Shown here: positions 6,384 through 12,507 of the stretch, in pieces | How the letters are laid out: each line of letters opens with the position of its first letter | How positions within the stretch are numbered: position 1 is the first letter of the stretch | Origin: Bacteroidales bacterium | Lineage (GTDB): Bacteria > Bacteroidota > Bacteroidia > Bacteroidales > Muribaculaceae | NCBI GenBank assembly: GCA_004553095.1 | Contig: SFMJ01000033.1 | Span: forward strand, 1-12,507 | Direction of reading: 5' to 3' | Length of the DNA: 12,507 nucleotides | Notes under the pieces: model-generated | Told to the model about the DNA's origin: nothing | Database searches by the model: none | Seen by the model: only the letters and a program-made list of their open reading frames with translations | Position numbers and translations under genes: made by a program

Positions 6384-6423
6384 TCGATAACTCATAACAA
6401 ATAACACTAAACAACATAAGGTC

Positions 6424-7047
6424 ATGACTAAATTATCCTTTTGGTCGCTCGTGATGGATGGCGGCTATATTATGATCCCTATCGCTATTTTGCTGCTTGC
6501 GGCTATCTATGTATTCACCGAGCGCTGCATCGTGATCGCTCGTGCTTCGAAAGAGGATCACTCCTTCATGAAGCGCATCCGCGACTATGTCCATGATGCC
6601 GACATCGAGTCTGCTCGCAATCTCTGCAAGAAGACCAATACTCCCTACGCTCGACTCATCGACAAGGGTCTATCGCGCATCGGCAGAAGCATGAACGATG
6701 TGCTCGTGGCTATCGAGAATGAGGGTAATATCGAGATCTCCAACCTCGGCAAGGGTCTCCCCTGGCTCTCTACTACTGCTGCCGGCGCTCCGATGTTGGG
6801 ATTCCTCGGTACGGTGATCGGTATGATCGATGCCTTCTATTCTCTCGCCAATGCCGGCACGGCTGCCAATATCACAGTCCTCTCCAATGGTATTTATCAG
6901 GCGCTGGTCACCACTGTCGCCGGTCTGGTGGTCGGTGTGGTGGCACTCTTCGCTTACAACTATCTCGTGGCGCGCATCAATCGGATGATGAACTCCCTCG
7001 AGACAAAGACTATGGAATTTATGGACCTGCTCAACGAGCCGGCATAA
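6424..7047 (+). CDS. MotA/TolQ/ExbB-family proton channel protein
   Basis: A 207-residue inner-membrane protein of the ExbB/TolQ family, the pentameric channel that couples proton flow to work at the outer membrane. It has three membrane segments (about 14-33, 113-135 and 158-182) with a cytoplasmic domain between the first and second. The conserved motifs are in the last two: PMLGFLGTVIGMIDAF (123-138, with Thr130) and ALVTTVAGLVVGVVALFAYN (160-179), giving the pore-lining Thr pattern of ExbB/TolQ. Length is slightly under E. coli ExbB (244). Sequence alone does not tell whether it works in a Ton or a Tol system. It is followed after 58 bp by the exbD-like gene and then a TonB-like gene, so a three-part energy-transducing module is likely. 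Confidence 0.94.
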   Translation: MTKLSFWSLVMDGGYIMIPIAILLLAAIYVFTERCIVIARASKEDHSFMKRIRDYVHDADIESARNLCKKTNTPYARLIDKGLSRIGRSMNDVLVAIENEGNIEISNLGKGLPWLSTTAAGAPMLGFLGTVIGMIDAFYSLANAGTAANITVLSNGIYQALVTTVAGLVVGVVALFAYNYLVARINRMMNSLETKTMEFMDLLNEPA

Positions 7048-7105
7048 TCCCTCCTCTCCCTCTTTCGTTATATCCAATTAACCTCCTTATAATTTATCTT
7101 AAAGG

Positions 7106-7543
7106 ATGGCACTAAAACGTAATTTCCAATCGCTCGACACCTTCTCGATGTCGTCGATGACCGATGTGATATTCCTCCTGCTCATCTTCTTCATGGTGAC
7201 TTCAACCATCATCTTCCCGAGTGCGATCGATGTCAACCTCCCTCAGAGCAGCGAGCAGACCTCCACCAAGCCGATCACCGAGGTGTATATCAATGCCGAC
7301 AACGAACTCTTCCTTGTGGCGGATCGTAATGACTCTACCCAAGTGCTGAGCATCCCTCGGAAGATCGAACTTGCCCAACTTGAGACCGAATTGCGCAATA
7401 TTCAGGCGCTCGACTCGACTCGTGCCATTGCCCTCTATGCCGACTCGGTGGTGGACTATGGCAAGGTGGTGCGTGTGCTCGATGTCGCCGCTCGCAATAA
7501 GTTGAAGATGGTGCTCTCCACTCGTGTCAGGGATCCGGAATAA
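7106..7543 (+). CDS. ExbD/TolR-family biopolymer transport protein
   Basis: A 145-residue protein with the ExbD/TolR layout: a short cytoplasmic N-terminus, one membrane segment (about 18-37) and a periplasmic domain. Asp20 in SSMTDVIFLLLIFFMVTST lies at the position of the proton-carrying Asp of ExbD (Asp25 in E. coli). The periplasmic part (about 45-145) has the beta-alpha pattern of the family, including VYINADNELFLV and a terminal VVRVLDVAARNKLKMVLSTR. It partners the preceding channel protein. The ATG at 7106 follows AAAGG immediately, too close for a standard ribosome site. A 27-bp gap separates it from the TonB-like gene. Confidence 0.94.
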   Translation: MALKRNFQSLDTFSMSSMTDVIFLLLIFFMVTSTIIFPSAIDVNLPQSSEQTSTKPITEVYINADNELFLVADRNDSTQVLSIPRKIELAQLETELRNIQALDSTRAIALYADSVVDYGKVVRVLDVAARNKLKMVLSTRVRDPE

Positions 7544-7570
7544 TCACTTTCTAACCCAACTTCGCTGATC

Positions 7571-8326
7571 ATGCAAGAATATAGACGCGATAAGATCATA
7601 GCGGCTGCGGTCACCCTCTTGGTGGCGCTTCTCATTATGCTCATCCTTATCTTCGGCTATCTGTCGTTTGACAAGATGCAACTCGCTCATGCCGAGAATG
7701 AACCACAGATACAGACCGAAGAATTGTTCGTCGAGCCGGAGATCCTCGAAGATCTCGGTGAGGTGAATGCTACGGAGCATGATGAGCCTGCTCCCGCCCT
7801 GCAGGGCACGCCTGCCGAGAGCGAGCAAGAGAACACCAAACTGGTGGTGCCCGACAAGAATCCCAAGCCTGCTCCCCAAGTCGAAAAACCGATCACACAG
7901 CCCAAGGAGAGCAACGTGAAAGCCACGACTCCTCCCGTGAGCGACGAAGAGAAGAAGAAGGTGACTTCGAAAGTGGCCAATAAATTCTCTCCCAACAATG
8001 GCACCGAATCGGGCAAGACCGGTTCGTCAGGCGCCGGAGGCACCGGTGTCGGTGTGTCAGGCAATGTGTCGGGACGTACCTTCAAGGGATGCCCCAAGCC
8101 TTCGGTAGCCCTTCAAAACAAGGTAGTGGTGAGAGTTAATTTGTCGGTCGATGCCAATGGCAGGGTAGTGCCCGGATCGACAAGCACTCGCCTCGTGTCC
8201 GGACAAGACCCCTCCGGTTCAATCAGAAAGGCGTGTGAGAAGGCGGCTCTTAAAGCCAGATGGAATGAAGATAAAGATACCCCCTCGGCTCGAGGCTCCA
8301 TCACATTTACAATTACTCCAAGATAA
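7571..8326 (+). CDS. TonB/TolA-like energy transducer
   Basis: A 251-residue protein with the typical transducer layout. A short positive N-terminus precedes one membrane anchor (about 9-30). A long Glu/Pro/Lys-rich spacer (about 35-135) able to span the periplasm is followed by a Gly/Ser-rich hinge (about 138-168). The last ~75 residues fit the TonB C-terminal fold: NKVVVRVNLSVDANGRVVPG, then RKACEKAALKARWNEDKD and a final strand ITFTITPR. This should link the ExbB/ExbD motor to an outer-membrane partner. With no tonB-dependent receptor or pal gene in the window, Ton and Tol roles cannot be separated. The single Cys near residue 173 (FKGCPKPS) precedes the C-terminal domain. A good terminator follows. 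Confidence 0.88.
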   Translation: MQEYRRDKIIAAAVTLLVALLIMLILIFGYLSFDKMQLAHAENEPQIQTEELFVEPEILEDLGEVNATEHDEPAPALQGTPAESEQENTKLVVPDKNPKPAPQVEKPITQPKESNVKATTPPVSDEEKKKVTSKVANKFSPNNGTESGKTGSSGAGGTGVGVSGNVSGRTFKGCPKPSVALQNKVVVRVNLSVDANGRVVPGSTSTRLVSGQDPSGSIRKACEKAALKARWNEDKDTPSARGSITFTITPR

Positions 8327-8356
8327 TCGAAAATACGATTTAATATAATGATAGCG

Positions 8357-8390
8357 AAAGACATGAATGTTTGTTGCATTTGTGTCTTTT
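8357..8390 (+). terminator. Terminator of the pdxJ-exbB-exbD-tonB-like run
   Basis: AAAGACA (8357-8363) pairs with TGTCTTT (8383-8389). The stem continues through two G-U wobbles and AATG/CATT (8366-8369 with 8377-8380), giving a 13-bp helix with a seven-base loop. A T-rich tract follows (TTTTGTTGTTTTATC, then eight T from 8404). It starts 30 bases after the TonB-like stop, a normal place for a rho-independent terminator. Confidence 0.7.
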
Positions 8391-8413
8391 GTTGTTTTAT
8401 CTCTTTTTTTTGG

Positions 8414-8444
8414 TTTGATAATTAATAAAAAAAATGTAATTTTG
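8414..8444 (+). promoter_or_regulatory. Consensus Bacteroidetes promoter for the surface-protein gene
   Basis: TTTG at 8414-8417 and TAATTTTG at 8437-8444 are exact matches to the -33 and -7 consensus with the ideal 19-base spacer. Transcription should start near 8450, giving a leader of about 75 bases before the ATG at 8525. It follows the preceding terminator directly, so the large gene is its own transcription unit under the housekeeping sigma factor. Confidence 0.88.
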
Positions 8445-8524
8445 TAATTGTCGATAGAAATGTGCCAAGGCTGATTTGCATATTGGAAAAGATATAGAAT
8501 TGTTAATTTTTTAAATAGAACCGT

Positions 8525-11500
8525 ATGAAAAAATCAAGACTATTATTGTCTACATTTTTGATTGCAGGGCTCGGCATTTCCGCCACAGCGGGAGTAGCGA
8601 TGCCTCAGTCGAAGATGGAGAAATTGCGTGGAGAGGTGTCACACCCCTTCGCAGCGATAAGCCCACGAATTGAGCAGAATGCCAACGGGCTGATCTCTCG
8701 TCCGTCGCTCTCGGCTCCTTTTGCCGCGCCGGCTACACCCGATGCCACTGCTACCGGCATCCAGAGCTGGGGTACGCTGATAGGCCCCGATGGCTCGGAT
8801 TGGTTTTATGAACAGACTCTGACTGCCAGCCCGTCGAATCCATATTATTATGGCGGTTCGCAGGTTACTATCTATGATGGCAAGCATCAGAAGCAGGGGG
8901 AGTTCTCGATCTCTATCCCCGATGATGTTTCGGTCAATGTGATCCAACCTTACGGCCAGATCTCCAAGTCATTCTTCGATCGCAATACTTCTACCTTCGA
9001 AGTGATGGTCTACATCCATCGTATTTTGTCTCCGGGAGTAGCCACCGGCGATATCGCCATCTATGACAACACCGGCTATGAGGTGGCAAAATATGAGGGC
9101 TATGAGACCGGTATGCTCGTGAGTGCCGGCAACAGCACTTGGGATAAGAAGGAACGCTTCGCTCTGGCTCATTACGACAATGGCGAGATCAATGGCGAAA
9201 CTGTAAGAGTGCTCCAGATCGATATCCTCCGTAAGTCGACCTATGCCGACGACAGCATTCTTCCCGTGGTGGAACATACTTTTGTCGTTGATGAAGAGAC
9301 TACTTACTATACTGACGGTCAGCTCTTCGATATGAAATATCTCGATGGTAGTTTCTACTACATGCTCGCTCGCTATGCCAAGCCCTATGTCGCTTCTTAC
9401 GACTATATGACCGGCAATATGATCTATAGCGAGGACAACTCGTTTATCGCCGAGGTATACAATCAGAGCTATGAGAAGGTGGTAGACATCAACATCCCCT
9501 TAGAGACTACCGGCGTGATGCCCTCTATGCATGGTGTGGGTCTCTTCTCGAACAAGGACTTTACCAAGGGTTTCTTCTCTCAAGACGACCAGGTGAATGT
9601 GATCGTAACTCACTATGACTATGATGTGGCAAGTGACTCTTACGAATATTCTTTCGACGCATACGGCGAGTCGGGAGAAGTGGTAAAGCATATCCACGAC
9701 AAGGTGGGAAGTTGGATGCAACTCTCTTCGATCCCGGGTGAAGATGAACAGATAGCCTTCCTACTCACAAATGCAGATGGCTCCCAAGCATACGAATTTG
9801 TCAATCTTCAGTCTGCCGAGAGTGTGGGTGTCCTCCCCGCCACGGTAGAGGGTAAGAACATCTCATCAAGCCTCGACCGCATCGAGTGCGAGGGCGGCTA
9901 CAAATACCTGGTGGGTATCGGCGAAGCCGAGAGTGATTCTGAGGGTAATGTAATCGCTATGTCGGCTTGGCTCAACCAGGATCTGAGTTTCGACCGTTTC
10001 GTTAAGTTTAACCTCGGACCCCAAGGACAACTCTATAACCCGATCAACTATAATGACTATGTGAAGAAGGACCTCTTCGACACTGACGATGATTTTGACT
10101 ATATCTACATCGCCAAGGTGAAGAGAGAGAACTCGAGCATAGTCGACACCAAACTTTGTGTCGCTCATGAAGATGGCACGGTGATCAAGGAGTTCATGGG
10201 CAATGAAGAAGATGGCGCCTATTCCAACGGCTCTATCCTCAATATTGACACTGACCCGATGCTCTTCGTAGCTTTCCACAATACTTCGGCTAATACCTTC
10301 AGAGTGGATTATTATCATCTTCCTCTCGAGAAGTTTGCCGGTGGTTCCGGTACGAAGGAGGATCCCTATCATATCGCCAGCGCAGGGGATTTCCAGCAGA
10401 TTTCATCCAATTCTTCCTCTTATTTCGTGCTTGACAAGGACCTTGACCTCAGCGATGTCGACTGGACGCCGATAGTGCTCAATGGTGGTTTCGATGGTAA
10501 TAACCATTACATCTATGGTCTGTCTGTCAATGCTGACAATGATGGCGGTTGCGGTCTCTTCGCCAAGGCTGAGGGCACATCTTCTCAGCATGCCTATATC
10601 AAGAATCTGATCATGGTAGACACAGAGGTGAATGGCACTGAAAATACATCAGCTCTCGGTACACTCGTCGGCTCGGCTATGTATACCGATATCGACAATG
10701 TGCATATCTACTATTCCGACCTGCAATGGGAGTCGATCTATGCCTCCTGCTTGGGTGGTATCGTCGGCGATCTCTCACTCTCATCGAGTGTCACCAACTC
10801 TACTGTAGATAATGTAGAGGCTACAAGTGAAGAGGCTTCTCAGGTCGGTGGTATCGCCGGTATCCTCAAGAATACATCGAAGATTGAGAATTGTGTTGCC
10901 AACTTCAAGGCAAATGTACGCGGCACTGTCGGTGGTATCGCCGGAGATGCCGGTGGCTATTCTTCCGACAGTCAGATTTTGAATTGCCGCTCCAATGTCG
11001 ATATTACAGCCAAGAATGACATCGGCGGTATCGCCGGTTCGTCGGCTCGTATCACCATCGCCAACTGTGAAGCCAAGGGTGTCATCACCGCCACAAGTCC
11101 TGAATATGAAGACTACACCGAACCATTCTACAGCGCTGCCGGTATCATCGGCACCATCGCTACTGATTGGAGTAGTCTCGACACCAAGATAGTAAAGGGT
11201 TGTGTGGCTAATGTCGATGTCAATGTCGATGACCCCAACAATACTACCGGTAAGATTTATGGTGTAAGAGCCATAATTGGTGCTGTAGCCGACGATTTCG
11301 GTATGGCAGGCTATAGCGAGAAGGGTATCGAAAATTGCTATGTAGTCGAGGGTACCAAGATCTTGGCTCAGGATGCTCAAGGTGATGATCCCTCCAAGCC
11401 TGAAGGTGCTGTCAAGAGTCTTGCCGACCTCAATACCGATTTCCTCACCGGCATCGGTTATGCATACGGCGACAGCAGTGAGTCTCCCTGGAAAGAGGGT

Positions 11501-12028
11501 GAGGGGCTTCCCTGCCTCTATTTCGAGGATGTCAAACTTATCTACACCGATGTCGATGGCATCAATGTTCCGGTTGATGAGCAGAGAAGTCTTGATTTTA
11601 TCGTATGCTCAAGCCTCTCCACCGACTGCAAGGCTACAGTGGCTAATCCGGAATATCTCTCTGTAGATGGTGTAGAGGGTGAAAACAATCGCTACACTGT
11701 AACCGTTACCGGCATCACCGATGGAGTTACCACTCTGACCTTCCGCGATGAGAAGAGCGGCAAGTCGGTAGATTGTGAAGTGATCATCGGTTCCGGCACA
11801 CCTTCTAAGGTAGAGACTATTGTCGCCAAGACAGGCATCCTCTTCCAAGGCAACAAGGTGACTGCCGCAGAGGCAACATCATTGCAAGTCTACAATGCAG
11901 CCGGCATTTGCCTGATCAACACAGCCAAGGAGAGTGCCGACATCACCGACCTCGAATCGGGTCTCTACGTAGTCGTAGCCAACTACACCGACGGCAGCAA
12001 AGCCACCCTAAAGATCCGCCGCAAATAA
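8525..12028 (+). CDS. Large secreted GLUG-repeat protein with T9SS sorting tail
   Basis: A 1167-residue exported protein. Residues 1-25 form a Sec signal peptide (MKKSRLLLSTFLIAGLGIS core), with likely cleavage after Ala25. Residues about 50-600 are strand-rich with many Tyr, Asp and Gly and could form a beta-propeller-like domain, which I cannot name. GGSGTKEDPYHIASAGDF (about 606-623) is the usual lead-in to GLUG/beta-helix repeats. Repeats with a GGIAG-type core follow at residues 712, 744, 775, 803, 834 and 872, spaced 28-38 residues apart, and fade near 940. Residues about 1000-1090 look like an Ig-like (BIG) domain. The end (about 1093-1167) fits a type A T9SS tail: LQVYNAAGICLI, DLESGLYVVVA and a basic KIRRK terminus. 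It should cross the outer membrane by the type IX system and stay on the surface or be released. Ligand unknown. It has its own promoter and terminator. Confidence 0.88.
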   Translation: MKKSRLLLSTFLIAGLGISATAGVAMPQSKMEKLRGEVSHPFAAISPRIEQNANGLISRPSLSAPFAAPATPDATATGIQSWGTLIGPDGSDWFYEQTLTASPSNPYYYGGSQVTIYDGKHQKQGEFSISIPDDVSVNVIQPYGQISKSFFDRNTSTFEVMVYIHRILSPGVATGDIAIYDNTGYEVAKYEGYETGMLVSAGNSTWDKKERFALAHYDNGEINGETVRVLQIDILRKSTYADDSILPVVEHTFVVDEETTYYTDGQLFDMKYLDGSFYYMLARYAKPYVASYDYMTGNMIYSEDNSFIAEVYNQSYEKVVDINIPLETTGVMPSMHGVGLFSNKDFTKGFFSQDDQVNVIVTHYDYDVASDSYEYSFDAYGESGEVVKHIHDKVGSWMQLSSIPGEDEQIAFLLTNADGSQAYEFVNLQSAESVGVLPATVEGKNISSSLDRIECEGGYKYLVGIGEAESDSEGNVIAMSAWLNQDLSFDRFVKFNLGPQGQLYNPINYNDYVKKDLFDTDDDFDYIYIAKVKRENSSIVDTKLCVAHEDGTVIKEFMGNEEDGAYSNGSILNIDTDPMLFVAFHNTSANTFRVDYYHLPLEKFAGGSGTKEDPYHIASAGDFQQISSNSSSYFVLDKDLDLSDVDWTPIVLNGGFDGNNHYIYGLSVNADNDGGCGLFAKAEGTSSQHAYIKNLIMVDTEVNGTENTSALGTLVGSAMYTDIDNVHIYYSDLQWESIYASCLGGIVGDLSLSSSVTNSTVDNVEATSEEASQVGGIAGILKNTSKIENCVANFKANVRGTVGGIAGDAGGYSSDSQILNCRSNVDITAKNDIGGIAGSSARITIANCEAKGVITATSPEYEDYTEPFYSAAGIIGTIATDWSSLDTKIVKGCVANVDVNVDDPNNTTGKIYGVRAIIGAVADDFGMAGYSEKGIENCYVVEGTKILAQDAQGDDPSKPEGAVKSLADLNTDFLTGIGYAYGDSSESPWKEGEGLPCLYFEDVKLIYTDVDGINVPVDEQRSLDFIVCSSLSTDCKATVANPEYLSVDGVEGENNRYTVTVTGITDGVTTLTFRDEKSGKSVDCEVIIGSGTPSKVETIVAKTGILFQGNKVTAAEATSLQVYNAAGICLINTAKESADITDLESGLYVVVANYTDGSKATLKIRRK
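10658..11152 (+). repeat. GLUG-type repeat array within the surface-protein gene
   Basis: Six units each hold a core of the form (G/A)G-hydrophobic-(A/V/I)-G: GTLVG, GGIVG, GGIAG, GGIAG, GGIAG and AGIIG, with codons starting at 10658, 10754, 10847, 10931, 11024 and 11138. Between cores runs a pattern with Asn, Cys and alternating hydrophobics (IENCVANFKANVRG, ILNCRSNVDITAKN), as expected for rungs of a beta-helix. At DNA level the 14-mer GGTGGTATCGCCGG is identical at 10847 and 10931 and differs by one base at 10754 and 11024. Confidence 0.75.
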
Positions 12029-12056
12029 GCCCCAAAAAATAAATAATCCGTGATAA

Positions 12057-12094
12057 AAAGAGAGCCCCGCATCGAGCGGAGGCTCTCTTTCTTT
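12057..12094 (+). terminator. Rho-independent terminator of the surface-protein gene
   Basis: AAAGAGAGCC (12057-12066) pairs perfectly with GGCTCTCTTT (12081-12090). CCGC (12067-12070) with GCGG (12076-12079) extends the stem past one bulged A, closing an ATCGA loop. The stem runs into TTTCTTTA. It begins 29 bases after the stop codon. The A-tract on the left could let it also work on the minus strand, but no minus-strand gene points at it. Confidence 0.9.
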
Positions 12095-12292
12095 ATGAAA
12101 CAAGTAGTTGTGCTATTACAAGCGGATGCAGAGTTTAGATATTTTAAGGAACGCGCTCTAACTATTATTTCCCGTTTTTTTGAAAAAAATAAAAAAATTT
12201 GAACAAAACCCCAACTTGTTTTGTTTACTAAGTGAATAGAACAATTATGCGCTATTCTAAATTTAATATTCATTTTAATAAATTTTATTCTT
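12095..12292. other. AT-rich intergenic region with no recognised element
   Basis: About 200 bases between the terminator and the next start codon. It contains A- and T-runs (around 12177-12199) and TTTG at 12198-12201, but no TAnnTTTG at a suitable distance; the nearest look-alike is TAAATTTA (12258-12265), one base off and without a good -33 element. A promoter for the gene at 12293 probably lies here, but I cannot place it. The open frames crossing it are short or run through the terminator. Confidence 0.5.
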
Positions 12293-12507
12293 ATGAAACA
12301 TTTAAAAAATGTAAATGGTATTGCATTAATTTGCAGGAATGTGATTAACCAAGGGAAAAAGGCTAATCAAAACATGCCTACTTTAGCCGATTTTGAGACG
12401 GCAAGTGCTTGTGGGTTTAACGCAGTTATGTATCCGGGGTCTGATGTGCCTCCCACACAATGGATCTCATATACTAAAGATGCGTTGGGCAACATCACCG
12501 ATGCCGA
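12293..12507 (+). CDS. Unidentified protein, 5' part only (runs off window)
   Basis: An open frame begins at ATG 12293 and stays open for 71 codons to the right edge, so the gene is 3'-truncated here. The product starts MKHLKNVNGIALICRNVINQ and continues with TLADFETASACGFNAVMYPG and PPTQWISYTKDALGNI. There is no clear signal peptide or lipobox: the first ~20 residues are only mildly hydrophobic. I do not recognise the family. By hand count its GC content is about 41%, clearly below the neighbouring genes, and it uses TTA, GGG and AAA codons they mostly avoid. That suggests either a different expression class or more recent acquisition. The reading frame is supported by its length, by codons becoming more like the neighbours toward the edge, and by its place after a terminator and AT-rich gap. 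Confidence 0.6.
   Translation, partial: MKHLKNVNGIALICRNVINQGKKANQNMPTLADFETASACGFNAVMYPGSDVPPTQWISYTKDALGNITDA

Noticed and set aside
5601..6425. Minus-strand open frame (274 codons) opposite pdxJ
   Set aside because: It is the antisense of a well-supported enzyme gene, with no motif and no promoter; the same codon-bias effect explains it.
10781..11380. Minus-strand open frame with repeated Thr-Gly-Asp motifs
   Set aside because: The repeats are the reverse-strand image of the GLUG repeats; no start signal or independent support.
11983..12273. Minus-strand open frame of 96 codons at the end of the surface-protein gene
   Set aside because: It runs through the terminator hairpin and the 3' end of the large gene, and its product is low-complexity with no recognisable pattern.
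12247..12348. Short open frame of 33 codons overlapping the start of the last gene
   Set aside because: It stops within about 100 bases, is AT-rich by chance, and competes with the longer frame from 12293 that stays open to the edge.
1..12507. Search by eye for tRNA genes, CRISPR repeats, transposases, toxin-antitoxin pairs or phage genes
   Set aside because: No cloverleaf, regularly spaced short repeat, transposase motif or small overlapping gene pair was seen in the window.

Overview
The window looks like chromosomal DNA from a member of the Bacteroidales (Bacteroidetes). Evidence is the recurrent promoter -7 element of the TAnnTTTG type, the lack of convincing Shine-Dalgarno sites, the gene order (sigma-54 activator, lptE, a TPR-tail protein, secG; then nadK, a CBS-domain gene, pdxJ, exbB, exbD and a TonB-like gene), and a surface protein ending in a type IX secretion (T9SS) sorting tail. 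Coding DNA is moderately GC-rich with C-rich third positions, while intergenic DNA is very AT-rich. I cannot place the genus.

Layout. Bases 1-80 are the 3' end of a 5S rRNA gene, so an rRNA operon lies to the left and ends at a strong terminator. From 199 to 4005 a plus-strand block encodes a PlsC/hemolysin-type acyltransferase, a sigma-54 activator with no sensor domain, the LPS-transport lipoprotein LptE, a protein with an acidic/Pro-rich linker and a TPR-like C-terminus, and SecG with an Ala/Pro tail. A perfect 14-bp hairpin separates secG from the convergent minus-strand pair nadK and CBS-domain gene (4101-5482). Divergent from that pair, pdxJ leads a plus-strand run of exbB-like, exbD-like and tonB-like genes (5670-8326) that ends in a terminator. 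A large single gene (8525-12028) with a textbook Bacteroides promoter and its own terminator encodes a secreted protein with a GLUG-type repeat region, an Ig-like segment and a T9SS tail. After an AT-rich gap, an unidentified gene starts at 12293 and runs off the window.

Common theme. Most of the genes serve the cell envelope: phospholipid or aminolipid acylation, LPS transport to the outer membrane, Sec export, proton-motive-force transduction to the outer membrane, and an exported surface protein. NadK and PdxJ are cofactor-biosynthesis housekeeping genes. I see no mobile element, CRISPR array, tRNA or defence system. Most of the window is ordinary conserved chromosome. The least explained parts are the large surface protein and the truncated AT-rich gene at the right edge.
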